Below, in pieces: positions 47,802-57,514 of a DNA stretch of 64,000 nucleotides (positions within the stretch are counted from its first letter, which is position 1; the number at the start of each line of letters is the position of its first letter). The position numbers were made by a program, and so were the translations under genes. The DNA is from Corynebacterium afermentans subsp. afermentans. Lineage in GTDB: Bacteria; Actinomycetota; Actinomycetes; Mycobacteriales; Mycobacteriaceae. The stretch covers positions 186,001 through 250,000 of the forward strand of contig NZ_CP046606.1 of the NCBI RefSeq assembly GCF_030408355.1, in the 5' to 3' direction. The notes beneath the pieces are model-generated. The model was not told the DNA's origin. It did no database searches and was given only the letters and a program-made list of their open reading frames with translations.

Positions 47802-48923
47802 ATGGACGACGTGCTCGCCCGCGTGAAGCACCGCCTGGCCGACGAGCCGGCCCAGCCCGACCCGGCGCGCATCGCCGCGATCATCCGCGAGGAAGCAGTG
47901 GTGATCAGCGACATCGGGGTGCTAGACATCATGCGCAAGCTTCGCGACGACACCACGGGCGCCGGGCCATTAGAAGCCATCCTGGCGGACCCGGCCGTGA
48001 CCGACATCTGCGTCAACGCCCCGGACGAGGTGTACGTGGACACCGGCCAGGGGCTGGAGCGGACGAGCCTGACGTTCGACTCGGAAGCCTCCGTGCGCCG
48101 CCTGGCCACCCGCCTGGCCGTCAGTTGCGGGCGCAGGTTGGACGACGCGCAACCGTTCTGCGACGGGCACGTCACCCGCGACGACGGCACCCTGCTGCGC
48201 TTCCACGCCGTGCTCGCACCGACCGCCCAGGCGGGCACCTGCATCTCCCTGCGCGTGCTGCGCACCGCCTCGGCCACGCTGGACGACTTGGTGGCGCGCG
48301 GCGCTCTCGACGATGAGAGGGCGGCGCTGGTGCGTGGGATCGTCGCCAAGCGAAAGGCGTTCGTGGTCGTCGGCGGCACCGGCTCCGGCAAGACCACGCT
48401 GCTGTCCGCCCTGCTCGCGGAGACGGATCCGGCCGAGCGCATCGTGGCGATTGAAGACACGCTCGAGCTCACGCCGGATCATCCGCACGTGGTGAACCTG
48501 ACCAGCCGCGGCGCCAACGCCGACGGCGCTGGCGCGATCACGATCGCGGACCTGGTGCGCCAATCGCTGCGCATGCGCCCGGACCGCATCGTCGTCGGCG
48601 AGATCCGCGGCGGGGAAGTGGTGGACCTGCTCGCCGCGCTCAACACCGGCCACGACGGCGGCGCCGGCACCCTGCACGCCAACTCCATCGAGGAGGTGCC
48701 CGCCCGCTTCGAGGCGCTCGCTGCACTTGGCGGGATGGACCGCGCCGGGCTGCACGCCCAGCTCGCCGCCGCCATCGACGTGGTATTGGTGGTCAAACGG
48801 CGCACCGACGGCACCCGCTACCTCCAGCAGATCGGTGTGCTCGAGGGCGAGCCGGTGCGCGCGAAGGTGGTCTGGGACGCCGAGCGCGGCGAGCTGGACG
48901 GCTACGAGGAGCTGGCCCGATGA
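47802..48923 (+). CDS. tadA: Tad pilus assembly ATPase TadA (CpaF family)
   Basis: 373 residues of a type II/IV secretion ATPase. The Walker A is VVGGTGSGKTTLLSAL near residue 190, and the Walker B region is DRIVVGEIRGGEVVDLL. The Asp/His boxes are VAIEDTLELTPDHPHVVNL and GHDGGAGTLHANS. It powers assembly of Flp-type pili. It abuts ssd and overlaps tadB by 4 bp. Confidence 0.94.
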   Translation: MDDVLARVKHRLADEPAQPDPARIAAIIREEAVVISDIGVLDIMRKLRDDTTGAGPLEAILADPAVTDICVNAPDEVYVDTGQGLERTSLTFDSEASVRRLATRLAVSCGRRLDDAQPFCDGHVTRDDGTLLRFHAVLAPTAQAGTCISLRVLRTASATLDDLVARGALDDERAALVRGIVAKRKAFVVVGGTGSGKTTLLSALLAETDPAERIVAIEDTLELTPDHPHVVNLTSRGANADGAGAITIADLVRQSLRMRPDRIVVGEIRGGEVVDLLAALNTGHDGGAGTLHANSIEEVPARFEALAALGGMDRAGLHAQLAAAIDVVLVVKRRTDGTRYLQQIGVLEGEPVRAKVVWDAERGELDGYEELAR

Positions 48924-49663
48924 TCGCCGTGGTACTCCTCGCCTGCGCTGTCGCCGCCGCCGCGCCATCGCCCGTGTACCGGGTGGTTGAGCGCACCCTG
49001 CGGCCCGCGCCTCGGCTCATCCCGGCCACTGTGGTGCTCGCAGCTGTTGGCACAGTGCTGTTGGGGCGGGTCAGCCTGGTGGTCGCCGCGGCCATGGCCG
49101 GCGCGACGCTGGCGCACGTGCTGCGCGCCCGCCGCGACGACAGCACCACCCGGCGGCGCAGCGAGGCGGCCGCGACGTACCTCGGGGCGGTGTCCACTAA
49201 CCTGCAGGCCGGTGCAGCCATGCCGGACGCGCTCGCGCGTGCCGCCGAGCAGGTGCCGTCGCCGTTGCAGCAAGAAGCTGCCCGTTTAACGCAGCTTGCC
49301 CGCTCCGGCGCGACGCTGGAGACCCACGTGCCGGAGCTTGAGCGCCTCGGCACGCTGTGGGCCCTGTCGGTCTCGCGCGGAGTGCCGCTGGCGAAGCTGG
49401 TCGCCGCACTTCGCGACGACATCGACCACGCCAACCGCCATCGCGACGCCACCCGCGCAGCCCTCGCCGGTCCGCAGACAACCGCCGTGGTGCTGGCGCT
49501 GCTGCCGATTGCCGGGGTGTTCATGGGCACCGCGATGGGTGCGAAACCGCTGGCATTTCTCACCGGCGGCGGGCTCGGCGGGGTGCTGCTGGTTGTCGGC
49601 ACCGCGCTGGTGTGCGCCGGGGTTGCGGTCTCGCGCCGCATCATCGAGGGGGCCAGCGCATGA
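48920..49663 (+). CDS. tadB: Tad pilus inner-membrane protein TadB
   Basis: 247 residues, with N-terminal hydrophobic segments. The GspF-like cytoplasmic domain (YLGAVSTNLQAGAAMPDALARAAEQVP, SRGVPLAKLVAALRDDI) is followed by two C-terminal helices. It forms the platform for TadA together with TadC. The ATGA overlap on both sides shows tight translational coupling. Confidence 0.88.
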   Translation: MIAVVLLACAVAAAAPSPVYRVVERTLRPAPRLIPATVVLAAVGTVLLGRVSLVVAAAMAGATLAHVLRARRDDSTTRRRSEAAATYLGAVSTNLQAGAAMPDALARAAEQVPSPLQQEAARLTQLARSGATLETHVPELERLGTLWALSVSRGVPLAKLVAALRDDIDHANRHRDATRAALAGPQTTAVVLALLPIAGVFMGTAMGAKPLAFLTGGGLGGVLLVVGTALVCAGVAVSRRIIEGASA

Positions 49664-50208
49664 TCGGCCTTGTTCCTGCACTGCTTGTCGCAGCAGCACT
49701 GTGCGTGGCACCAGCCGGGCCCGGCAGCCGCGTCACCGCAACCACGCCGAAGGCGCCCCGCGACGGCCCCACAGGAGCCGACCCGGAGCGCTGCGCCAGC
49801 GACATCGAACTGTTCGCGGCATGCGTCTCAGCGGGCCTGCCCGCCGCCACCGCGGCGGCTGCGGTTGCCGACACCCACGGCGAACGCAGCCCGTGGCACA
49901 CCGTGGCCTCGCTGACGGCGCTGGGGGTAGAGCCCCAGCGCGCCTGGGCCGAGATCCGCCACCTGCCAGGCGGCGAGGATCTCGCCGGGCTTGTTGCCCT
50001 ATCCGCCACCTCCGGAACCTCGCTGGCCGCAGGCTGCGGTCGCATCGCCGCCCAGCTGCGCGCGGGCGCGGGGGACCGGGCCAAAGCCAAAGCGGAACGC
50101 GCGGGCGTGCTCATCGCCATCCCGCTGACCGCGTTTTTCCTGCCGGCGTTTTTCGTCCTCGGGCTCGCGCCCGCGGTGATCAGCCTCGGTACCTCACTGA
50201 TCAACTAG
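49660..50208 (+). CDS. tadC: Tad pilus inner-membrane protein TadC
   Basis: 182 residues. A signal-anchor segment is followed by a half GspF domain (DIELFAACVSAGLPAATAAAAVAD, LSATSGTSLAAGCGRIAAQL) and a strongly hydrophobic C-terminus (LIAIPLTAFFLPAFFVLGLAPAVISL). It is shorter than proteobacterial TadC, as is usual in actinobacteria. Its ATG overlaps the tadB stop. Confidence 0.87.
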   Translation: MIGLVPALLVAAALCVAPAGPGSRVTATTPKAPRDGPTGADPERCASDIELFAACVSAGLPAATAAAAVADTHGERSPWHTVASLTALGVEPQRAWAEIRHLPGGEDLAGLVALSATSGTSLAAGCGRIAAQLRAGAGDRAKAKAERAGVLIAIPLTAFFLPAFFVLGLAPAVISLGTSLIN

Positions 50209-50221
50209 AAGGAGTTTTCCC

Positions 50222-50443
50222 ATGCACCATCTCAATTCTGCACTCGTATCTGTCCACCTCTATGCTGTGTCTCGCGCCCAGAAAATGCGCTCTGACCAGG
50301 GCATGTCCACCATCGAATATGCGTTCGGTTCGCTGGCGGCCGCGGCCCTCGCCGGCGTGCTGTACCTCGTGGTCAACGGCGACGCTGTCACAGGCGCCAT
50401 CGAAAGCGTCATCACCGACGCGCTGAGCAACACGCCGGGCTAA
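50222..50443 (+). CDS. Flp-like pilin, DUF4244 family
   Basis: 73 residues. A 28-residue basic leader ends in G, then MSTIEYAFGSLAAAALAGVLYLVV: the class III prepilin cleavage site (G|MSTIEY, with Glu at +5) and hydrophobic pilin helix. It is the probable major pilin subunit of the Tad system. AAGGAG stands 7 nt upstream. It overlaps the next gene by one base. No prepilin peptidase gene is in the window. Confidence 0.87.
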   Translation: MHHLNSALVSVHLYAVSRAQKMRSDQGMSTIEYAFGSLAAAALAGVLYLVVNGDAVTGAIESVITDALSNTPG

Positions 50444-50712
50444 TGAGCACCATCGAAACCGCGCTGTCGCTGTCGGCTCTCGTGGTGGCCACCGCCGCGA
50501 TCGTGGGCGGGATCGCCACCGTTGCCGCCTACATCACGGCCGTGGACATCGCCGGTGCCGCTGCCCGCGCCCACGCCCTGGGGGTGGACTACGCAGTACC
50601 CCGCGGCGAGGTCGCCGTCACCGAAAACGCGGGCCTGGCCACCGCGGCGGCCTCGGTTCCGGCGCCGATCGGCACCATGCGCGCCACGGCCGTGTTCCCC
50701 GTGGAGTTCTAG
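50443..50712 (+). CDS. TadE-like pseudopilin
   Basis: 89 residues. The N-terminus MSTIETALSLSALVVATAAI looks like the mature end of a pilin without any leader. The rest includes GGIATVAAYITAVDIAGAAARAHALG, typical of TadE-type proteins where small residues lead into an extracytoplasmic domain. It is a minor pilin candidate, overlapping the pilin gene by one base and abutting the next gene. Confidence 0.82.
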   Translation: MSTIETALSLSALVVATAAIVGGIATVAAYITAVDIAGAAARAHALGVDYAVPRGEVAVTENAGLATAAASVPAPIGTMRATAVFPVEF

Positions 50713-51027
50713 ATGCGTCTGCTTTCTAGCGACGGCTCCGCCACCGTCACCGCCACCGGCATCATCACCTCCGTGGTCTCGCTCGCGCTGGCGGTGGTGG
50801 CGTTCGGGGTGCACGTGTCTGACACGCACCGGGCCCGCGTCGCCGCGGACCTCGCCGCGGTGGCCGGGGCGACCGCGATGTACCGCGGCGCCGACGCCTG
50901 CGCCAGCGCCGATCGCACCGCGCAGCTCAACGGCGCGCGCGTGGTGTCCTGCGAGGTCACCGCAGGCGACGTCGTGGTGGCAGCCACCCGCCGCCGGGCG
51001 GAGGCCGCCGCCCGCGCCGGGCCGTAA
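50713..51027 (+). CDS. Rv3654c-type TadE-like pilus protein
   Basis: 104 residues: a short N-terminus, one helix (IITSVVSLALAVVAFGVHVSDTH), then RARVAADLAAVAGATAMYRGADAC, the hallmark of 'helicase/secretion neighbourhood TadE-like' proteins. Two Cys residues (DACAS, VVSCEV) probably form a disulfide. It is last in the tad operon and faces the convergent helicase gene, as in mycobacteria. Confidence 0.85.
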   Translation: MRLLSSDGSATVTATGIITSVVSLALAVVAFGVHVSDTHRARVAADLAAVAGATAMYRGADACASADRTAQLNGARVVSCEVTAGDVVVAATRRRAEAAARAGP

Positions 51028-51039
51028 CGTGCGCACCGC

Positions 51040-53391
51040 CTAGCGCGGTGCCCCGCCCGCCGTCATGGTCACAAGCGCGCCGAGCAGCTTTAACGCGGCG
51101 CGCTTGTCCAGCGGCTGGTTGCCGTTGCCGCACTTCGGCGACTGCACGCACGACGGGCAGCCGTCCTCGCAGCCGCAGGAGCGCACGGTCTCCCAGGTCG
51201 CCTCGATCCACTCGTGGAAGCGGGCGAAGCCCTCGTCGGCGAAGCCCGCTCCACCGGGGTGGCCGTCGTAGACAAAGACGGTGGGCAGCATCGTGTCTGG
51301 GTGCAGCGCGGTGGACACGCCGCCGATGTCCCAGCGGTCGCACGTGGCTAAAAGCGGCAAAAGCCCGATCGCGGCGTGCTCGGCGGCGTGCAGGGCGCCG
51401 GGGATCTCGCCGGCGGTGATGCCCAGCTCGTCCAGCACCAGCGGGTCGATCGTGTACGCCACCGCCCGGGTGACCAGGCGCTGCTCGGGCAGGTCGAGGG
51501 GGATGTGCTCGCTGACGGTGCCGTCTGAAAGCCGCACCACATACCCGGTGACGCGGTCGATGACCTCCACGTCCACGCTGGCCACCCACAGCCCCGGCGA
51601 CGGGTTGACCAGCTCGTGGGGCTTGCCCAGGATCGTGATATCCGTGGTCGAGCGCGCCTGCGTGGAATAGTCCGGCCGCTCCGGCGCCACCAGCGCGACG
51701 TAGTCGTCCAGGTCCAGCGCTTGGACCACGAAGTACTCGCCCTGGTGGATGTAGACCGCCCCGTCGTGCACCTGGCTCATCGCGCGCGCCGCATCCACGG
51801 TGCCGAGCAGGCGTCCGTCGGTGACGTCCACGATCATCACCTGCTCACCAACCCCGCCACGCAACGACACCGAGGCGTGCGCCGACTCCGGCGTGACCTC
51901 CCCGTCCAGCTGCGGCACCGCGAACCAGCCGGCCGGCCGGCGGCGCAAAAGGCCCGCGGCGGTCAGGTCATCCACCACGTCGCGCGCGCCGAACGCCCCC
52001 ACGTCGGCCTCACTCAACGGCCGCTCCACCGCCGCGCAGTACACGTGCCCGCGCAGAATGAACGGGTTGGTGGGGTCGAACACGGAGTTTTCCACCGGCG
52101 TGCCCAACAGCGCGTCGGGGTGGTGGACCAGGTAGGTGTCCATCGGCTCGTCGCGGGCCACCAGCACCGCCACCGAGCTTTGCCCGCGCCGGCCCGCGCG
52201 CCCGGCCTGTTGCCGAAACGACGCCACCGTGCCCGGAAACCCCGCCATCACCACCGCGTCCAGCCCGCCGACGTCGATGCCCAGCTCCAGCGCGTTCGTG
52301 GACGCCACCCCCAGCAGCTCACCGGAGTCCAAGCGGCGCTCCAGCTCGCGGCGGTCCTCCGCCAGATACCCCGCCCGGTAGGGTGCGACGCGCTCGGCCA
52401 CATCCGCCCGGCCCGCCGCCGACAGGTGCTCCTGGGTGCGCATCGCCACCGTTTCCGCGGCGCGCCGGGACCGCACGAACGTCAGCGTCCGCGCGCCTTG
52501 CAGCAGCAGCTCCGCGGACACCGAAGCGGCCTCCGTGGTGGCGGGGTAGCGTACCGGCGCGCCACCTTCGCCTTCCGCCCCTTCGATGAAGCCGGGCTCC
52601 CACAACACGATGGTGCGCTCGCCAGCCGGGGCGGCGTCGTCGGTTACGGCCACCGCTTCGCGGCCGCTTAACCGGCGAGCCTGGCCCGCCGGGTCCGCCG
52701 CGGTGGCTGACGCGTAGATCAGCGTCGGCGACGCACCGTAGGCGGCCGCGATGCGCAGCAGTCGCCGTAGCACCAGCGCCACATTCGCGCCGAAAACACC
52801 CCGGTAGGTGTGGCACTCGTCCACCACCACGTACTTCAAATGCCGCAGCACCCGCGCCCACCGCGCGTGCGAGCCCAGCACAGACGCGTGCAGCATGTCC
52901 GGGTTGGTGAACACGTAGCGCGTGTGCTCCCTAATGCCCGCGCGCGACTCTGCGGGCGTGTCGCCGTCGTAAGGCGCCGGGTGGATGCCCTCCAGCCCCG
53001 CGGCCTGCACCATCCGCAGCGTGGCCTGCAGCTGGTCCGAACCCAGCGCCTTCGTCGGCGTTAAATACACCGCGCACGCCGTCGGATCCTGCGCCAACGT
53101 GGTCAGCACCGGCAGCTGGTAGCCCAAAGACTTGCCGGAAGACGTCCCCGTCGCCACCACCACATCGTCTCCGCGCCAGGCGTGTTCTGCGCACTGGGCT
53201 TGGTGGAGGTAGGGGGAGGCGAAGCCTTCGTCGATAAGCAATTGCTGCAAACGCGGCTCCACCCACCCCGGCCATTCGCTGTACCGGGCGTGCCGTGCGG
53301 GAACGTGCTCGACATGCGTGATCGTCGCCGCGGGGTGGCGGCGCTTCAGCGCGCCGAGCAGCTCGGCACCGAACGGGGAAACCATAATCAC
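51040..53391 (-). CDS. DEAD/DEAH-box helicase with C-terminal Zn-binding DUF1998-like domain
   Basis: 783 residues. The Walker A is ATGTSSGKSLGYQLP near residue 85 and the DEAH-type box is VVDECHTYRGVFG. Motif VI is QQAGRAGRRGQSSVAVLVA. The C-terminal CGCEDGCPSCVQSPKCG binds metal as in MrfA/YprA-type repair helicases. It is the actinobacterial helicase found beside tad clusters (Rv3649 type); a role in DNA repair is inferred from MrfA. The start is the GTG at 53391 or the ATG at 53385; CATACT stands just upstream. Confidence 0.9.
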   Translation of the reverse strand: MIMVSPFGAELLGALKRRHPAATITHVEHVPARHARYSEWPGWVEPRLQQLLIDEGFASPYLHQAQCAEHAWRGDDVVVATGTSSGKSLGYQLPVLTTLAQDPTACAVYLTPTKALGSDQLQATLRMVQAAGLEGIHPAPYDGDTPAESRAGIREHTRYVFTNPDMLHASVLGSHARWARVLRHLKYVVVDECHTYRGVFGANVALVLRRLLRIAAAYGASPTLIYASATAADPAGQARRLSGREAVAVTDDAAPAGERTIVLWEPGFIEGAEGEGGAPVRYPATTEAASVSAELLLQGARTLTFVRSRRAAETVAMRTQEHLSAAGRADVAERVAPYRAGYLAEDRRELERRLDSGELLGVASTNALELGIDVGGLDAVVMAGFPGTVASFRQQAGRAGRRGQSSVAVLVARDEPMDTYLVHHPDALLGTPVENSVFDPTNPFILRGHVYCAAVERPLSEADVGAFGARDVVDDLTAAGLLRRRPAGWFAVPQLDGEVTPESAHASVSLRGGVGEQVMIVDVTDGRLLGTVDAARAMSQVHDGAVYIHQGEYFVVQALDLDDYVALVAPERPDYSTQARSTTDITILGKPHELVNPSPGLWVASVDVEVIDRVTGYVVRLSDGTVSEHIPLDLPEQRLVTRAVAYTIDPLVLDELGITAGEIPGALHAAEHAAIGLLPLLATCDRWDIGGVSTALHPDTMLPTVFVYDGHPGGAGFADEGFARFHEWIEATWETVRSCGCEDGCPSCVQSPKCGNGNQPLDKRAALKLLGALVTMTAGGAPR

Positions 53392-53566
53392 AGGGAAGTA
53401 TGCCAGTTCCCAGTGCTAAGGCCCGCACTTCATGGCACACTGGGTGGCGGTCACAGGTTTTGTGTGCGCCCGTAAGCGGTGCTCGCGAGGATTGTGCACG
53501 CGGGCACCAGGACCCGTTAGGCCCTGGTGGACGACATCTCTACGCAAATTTTTGAAAGGTTTCACC

Positions 53567-53770
53567 ATGGCAACCGGTACCGTGAAGTGGTTCAACGCCG
53601 AAAAGGGCTTCGGCTTCATCGCCCCGGACGACGGCTCCTCCGACGTCTTCGTCCACTACTCCGAAATCCAGGGCTCCGGATTCCGCACCCTGGAAGAAAA
53701 CCAGCAGGTCGAGTTCGAGGTCGGCGAGGGCGCCAAGGGGCCGCAGGCACAGCAGGTGCGCGCGCTCTAA
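53567..53770 (+). CDS. cspA: Cold-shock protein CspA
   Basis: 67 residues: [20 protein letters not shown] with RNP1 (KGFGFI) and RNP2 (VFVHYS) motifs of the OB-fold RNA chaperone. GAAAGG stands about 8 nt upstream. The 175-bp gap to the helicase gene leaves room for a long 5' leader, as is usual in csp genes. It ends at the terminator at 53789. Confidence 0.97.
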   Translation: MATGTVKWFNAEKGFGFIAPDDGSSDVFVHYSEIQGSGFRTLEENQQVEFEVGEGAKGPQAQQVRAL

Positions 53771-53788
53771 GCACTCATTGCTTATCGA

Positions 53789-53816
53789 CGGGGCTTCGCT
53801 CGAAGCCCCGTTTTTT
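53789..53816. terminator. Bidirectional terminator of cspA and the DedA gene
   Basis: A perfect 10-bp stem, CGGGGCTTCG with CGAAGCCCCG, then six T residues. The first base overlaps an 11-mer repeat copy (53780-53790). Confidence 0.92.
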
Positions 53817-54441
53817 ATACGTTACTCACGCCTTGGCGCACATCACGCCACTCGGCCAGCTTGTTCTGGCCCTTTTGGATCAGGTAGCCGACAGACGAGC
53901 CGAGCACCACGCCCAGAAGCATCGCCAACAGCGGGTAGTCCTGCAAGATGCGCCCGCCCAGGTAGCCGACGCCGACGCTCAAAAACGCCCACAGAATTAC
54001 ACCAATGGTGTCGAAGAAGACGAACTTGAACCAGTTGTAGCGCACCGACCCCAGCACAATCGTTGCCACCCAGCGCGCCCAGGGGATGAAACGCGCGACG
54101 ATAATCGTCGCGCCCGCGCCGCGGTTCATGTTCCGGCGCACCCAGCGGATCGCCTGGCCCGCTTTCGACTCCGGGTCCAGCGCCTCCACCCGGCTGATGA
54201 GCTTTCCGCCGAGCGCGAAGCAGATGTTGTCGCCGATGATCCCGCCGATGATCGCCGCAACGATCACGCCCCACACGCTCGGCACCCCGCGGGAGGCGGA
54301 AAACGCGCCCGCCAAGTTCAGCACCGTCTCCGACGGCACCACAGGCGCCAGCGCATCAGCGACAATAAGTACCGTCACCAGCGGGTAAAACACCGGCATC
54401 GCCATGAGCGTATGCAGGAAATCGATGAGGGAATCGACCAC
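53815..54441 (-). CDS. DedA-family membrane protein
   Basis: 208 residues with about five hydrophobic segments. The DedA/SNARE-associated core contains VVPSETVLNLAGAF, IIGDNICFALGG and ARFIPWARWVATIVLGS. DedA proteins are linked to lipid-carrier recycling and membrane homeostasis. The GTG at 54441 (VVDSLIDFLH) follows AAAGGA by 9 nt; an earlier in-frame start adds a basic stretch without a ribosome-binding site. Confidence 0.9.
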   Translation of the reverse strand: MVDSLIDFLHTLMAMPVFYPLVTVLIVADALAPVVPSETVLNLAGAFSASRGVPSVWGVIVAAIIGGIIGDNICFALGGKLISRVEALDPESKAGQAIRWVRRNMNRGAGATIIVARFIPWARWVATIVLGSVRYNWFKFVFFDTIGVILWAFLSVGVGYLGGRILQDYPLLAMLLGVVLGSSVGYLIQKGQNKLAEWRDVRQGVSNV

Positions 54442-54577
54442 GTAGACGCATCCTTTCCGCCCCCGACGTACACGGCACCGGGGCACCCGAGCAGTGTAGT
54501 CCTATTACCCGGGTGCACAATCGTGTGCTAGTTGTCTGTTAGGCAATAACTCTGTGTAAAGCGAGGTGTCAGTCAAC

Positions 54578-57460
54578 GTGGCTGAAGGCGGCAAGACTCT
54601 GGTGATCGTGGAGTCCGCGACGAAGGCGAAGAAGATCCAGAAGTACCTGGGCGACGACTTTATTGTGGAAGCCTCCGTCGGCCACATCCGTGACCTGCCC
54701 GGCCGCGCCGCCGACATCCCCGCCAAGTACAAGAAGGAGGCGTGGGCGAAGCTCGGCGTCAACCCCGAGGACGGCTTCACGCCCATCTACGTCGTCTCCG
54801 CGGACAAGAAAAAGAAGGTCACCGACCTCAAATCCAAGCTCAAGCAGGCCGACAAACTCCTGCTCGCGACAGACCCGGACCGCGAAGGCGAAGCCATTGC
54901 CTGGCACCTGTTGGAAACCCTCAAGCCCAAGGTGCCGGTGGAGCGCATGGTGTTCAACGAGATCACCGAATCCGCGATCCGCGAAGCCGCCGAAAACACC
55001 CGCGAGCTGGACATGGCGCTCGTCGACGCCCAGGAGACCCGCCGCATCCTCGACCGCCTCTACGGCTACGAAGTCTCGCCCGTGTTGTGGAAGAAGGTCA
55101 TGCCGCGCCTGTCCGCCGGGCGCGTGCAGTCCGTGGCCACCCGCGTCATCGTCGAGCGTGAACGCGAACGCATGGCGTTCATCCCCGCCGAGTACTGGGA
55201 CTTGGTTGCGTCTCTCGTCCCTCAAGACGCATCCAAGCAGACCCCGACGGAGTTCGACGCCAAGCTCGTCGCCCTCGACGGCAAGCGCATCGCCCAGGGC
55301 CGCGACTTCGACGACCGGGGGCGGCTGAAGGGCGAGGCGGTGATCGTCGATAAGCAAAAGGCGCACTCGCTTGCCGACGCGCTGGGCACCGCACCCATGC
55401 ACGTCACCGCAGTGGAGGAAAAGCCCTACTCGCGCAAACCCTACGCGCCGTTTATGACCTCCACGCTGCAGCAAGAAGCCGGGCGCAAACTGCACTTCAC
55501 CTCCGCGCGCACCATGCGCATCGCGCAACGGCTGTACGAAAACGGCCACATCACCTACATGCGTACAGACTCGACCTCCCTGTCCAAACAGGGCCTCGAC
55601 GCCGCCCGTTCCGCCGCCCGCGAACTGTACGGCGCCGATTACGTCACCGATGCGCCGCGCACCTACGACCGAAAAGTGAAAAACTCGCAGGAAGCCCACG
55701 AAGCCATCCGCCCCGCCGGCGAACGCTTCGCCACCCCCGGGCAACTGGCGGGGTCCTTGGACGCCGAGGAGTTCAAGCTCTACGAACTCATCTGGGCGCG
55801 CACCGTCGCCTCCCAAATGCAAGACGCCCGCGGCACCTCGATGAAGGTCACCGTCGCCGGCGATGCCTCCGGCGAGGCGTGCGAGTTCGCCGCCACCGGC
55901 CGCACCGTCACCTTCCCCGGCTGGCTGCGCGCCTACTCCGACCGCCAAGCCAACGAAACCCGCCTGCCGCAGCTGGCCAAGGGCGACGAGTTGGCCACGC
56001 AGAAGGTCACCGCGGATGGCCACTCCACCAACCCGCCGGCGCGCTACACCGAAGCCTCGCTGGTGAAAAAGATGGAGGAGCTCGGCATCGGGCGCCCGTC
56101 CACCTACGCGTCGATCATCAAAACCATCCAGGACCGCGGCTACGTCTTCGTCCGCGGCAACGCGCTGGTGCCGTCCTGGGTCGCGTTCTCCGTGGTGGGC
56201 CTGCTGGAGAACAACTTCGACGCGCTGGTGGACTACGACTTCACCTCGTCCATGGAGGACGAGCTCGACGAAATCGCTCACGGCAACCAGGACCGCACCA
56301 AGTGGCTGTCCGGCTTCTATTTCGGCGACGCCGACGCACGCGAATCCATGGCGCAAGCACTCGCGCGCCGCGGCGGGCTGAAGCACATGATCGAGAACAA
56401 CCTCGAGGCCATCGACGCGCGCGCCGCGAACTCGCTGAAGCTTTTCGACGACGCCTCCGGCCGCCCCGTCGTCGTCCGCGTCGGACGCTACGGGCCCTAC
56501 ATCGAGCGCGTGATCGGCGAAAAGGACGGCGAGCCCGAGTACCAGCGCGCCAACCTGCCCGAGTCCGCCACCCCGGACGAAATCACCCTGGAGATGGCTG
56601 AAAAGCTCTTCGCCACCCCGCAGTCCGGCCGCGAACTCGGCGTCAACCCCGCCAACGGCCGCACCGTGGTGGCGAAGGAGGGCCGCTTCGGCCCGTACGT
56701 CACGGAGCTCGTGCGTGACGACGAGCGCGCCACCGCCGAAGCCCGCGCCGAGGAAGTCATCGCCGCGGAGCGCGCCGAGGAGGACGCCCAGCGCGCCGAG
56801 GAAGGCAAACGCGCGAAGAACTGGGAGACCAAGACGGCGGCTGCTCAGAAGGAGAAGCGCATGGCGCAGCTCGTCGACGAGCAGCTCAAGCCCGCCACCG
56901 CGTCACTGTTTTCCACGATGGAGCCGTCGAGCGTCACCTTCGACGAGGCGATGCAGCTGCTGTCGCTGCCGCGCGAGGTCGGCGAGGACCCGTCGGACGG
57001 CGAGATGATCACCGCGCAGAACGGCCGCTACGGCCCGTACCTGAAGAAGGGCTCCGATTCGCGCTCGCTGGCCAGCGAAGACCAGATCTTCTCCATCACG
57101 CTTGACGAGGCCCGCCGCATCTACGCCGAGCCGAAGCGCCGCGGGCGCGCTGCCGCGAAGCCGCCGCTGAAAATGCTCGGCGACAACGACGTCTCCGGCA
57201 AGCCCATGACCGTCAAGGACGGCCGCTTCGGCCCGTATGTCACCGACGGCGAAACGAACGCGTCCCTGCAGCGCGGCGACACCCCGGAAACCATGACGGA
57301 CCAGCGCGCCAACGAGCTGCTCTCCGCCCGCCGCGCCCGCGAGGCGGAAGGCGGCGGCAAGAAAGCCACCAAGAAGAAGACGACGAAGAAGAAGGCTGCC
57401 AAGAAGGCCGCGAAGCCGAAGCAGACCACGAAGCGCGTAGTGAAGGCCCGCAAGCGCTAA
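54578..57460 (+). CDS. topA: DNA topoisomerase I
   Basis: 960 residues. The TOPRIM domain has TLVIVESATKAKKI and TDPDREGEAIAWH, and the catalytic Tyr is in HITYMRTDSTSLS. After residue 600 come several topoisomerase C-terminal repeats (GRFGPYVT, GRYGPYLKKG, GRFGPYVTDG) and a Lys-rich tail (KKATKKKTTKKKAAKKAA). It lacks the zinc fingers of E. coli TopA, as in other actinobacteria. The GTG at 54578 has GCGAGG 11 nt upstream; a GTG at 54566 is an alternative. Confidence 0.96.
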   Translation: MAEGGKTLVIVESATKAKKIQKYLGDDFIVEASVGHIRDLPGRAADIPAKYKKEAWAKLGVNPEDGFTPIYVVSADKKKKVTDLKSKLKQADKLLLATDPDREGEAIAWHLLETLKPKVPVERMVFNEITESAIREAAENTRELDMALVDAQETRRILDRLYGYEVSPVLWKKVMPRLSAGRVQSVATRVIVERERERMAFIPAEYWDLVASLVPQDASKQTPTEFDAKLVALDGKRIAQGRDFDDRGRLKGEAVIVDKQKAHSLADALGTAPMHVTAVEEKPYSRKPYAPFMTSTLQQEAGRKLHFTSARTMRIAQRLYENGHITYMRTDSTSLSKQGLDAARSAARELYGADYVTDAPRTYDRKVKNSQEAHEAIRPAGERFATPGQLAGSLDAEEFKLYELIWARTVASQMQDARGTSMKVTVAGDASGEACEFAATGRTVTFPGWLRAYSDRQANETRLPQLAKGDELATQKVTADGHSTNPPARYTEASLVKKMEELGIGRPSTYASIIKTIQDRGYVFVRGNALVPSWVAFSVVGLLENNFDALVDYDFTSSMEDELDEIAHGNQDRTKWLSGFYFGDADARESMAQALARRGGLKHMIENNLEAIDARAANSLKLFDDASGRPVVVRVGRYGPYIERVIGEKDGEPEYQRANLPESATPDEITLEMAEKLFATPQSGRELGVNPANGRTVVAKEGRFGPYVTELVRDDERATAEARAEEVIAAERAEEDAQRAEEGKRAKNWETKTAAAQKEKRMAQLVDEQLKPATASLFSTMEPSSVTFDEAMQLLSLPREVGEDPSDGEMITAQNGRYGPYLKKGSDSRSLASEDQIFSITLDEARRIYAEPKRRGRAAAKPPLKMLGDNDVSGKPMTVKDGRFGPYVTDGETNASLQRGDTPETMTDQRANELLSARRAREAEGGGKKATKKKTTKKKAAKKAAKPKQTTKRVVKARKR

Positions 57461-57477
57461 AACTTCGCAACGTATAC

Positions 57478-57507
57478 CGCGGTGGCGTGCTTGCGCCACC
57501 GCGTTTT
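57478..57507 (+). terminator. topA terminator
   Basis: The perfect 10-bp stem CGCGGTGGCG with CGCCACCGCG, a 6-nt loop, then TTTT. 17 bp after the topA stop. Confidence 0.88.
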
Positions 57508-57514
57508 GCGTTGC

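Noticed and set aside
54569..56386. 605-residue minus-strand open frame over topA
   Set aside because: Antisense shadow of a gene with clear TOPRIM and Tyr motifs.
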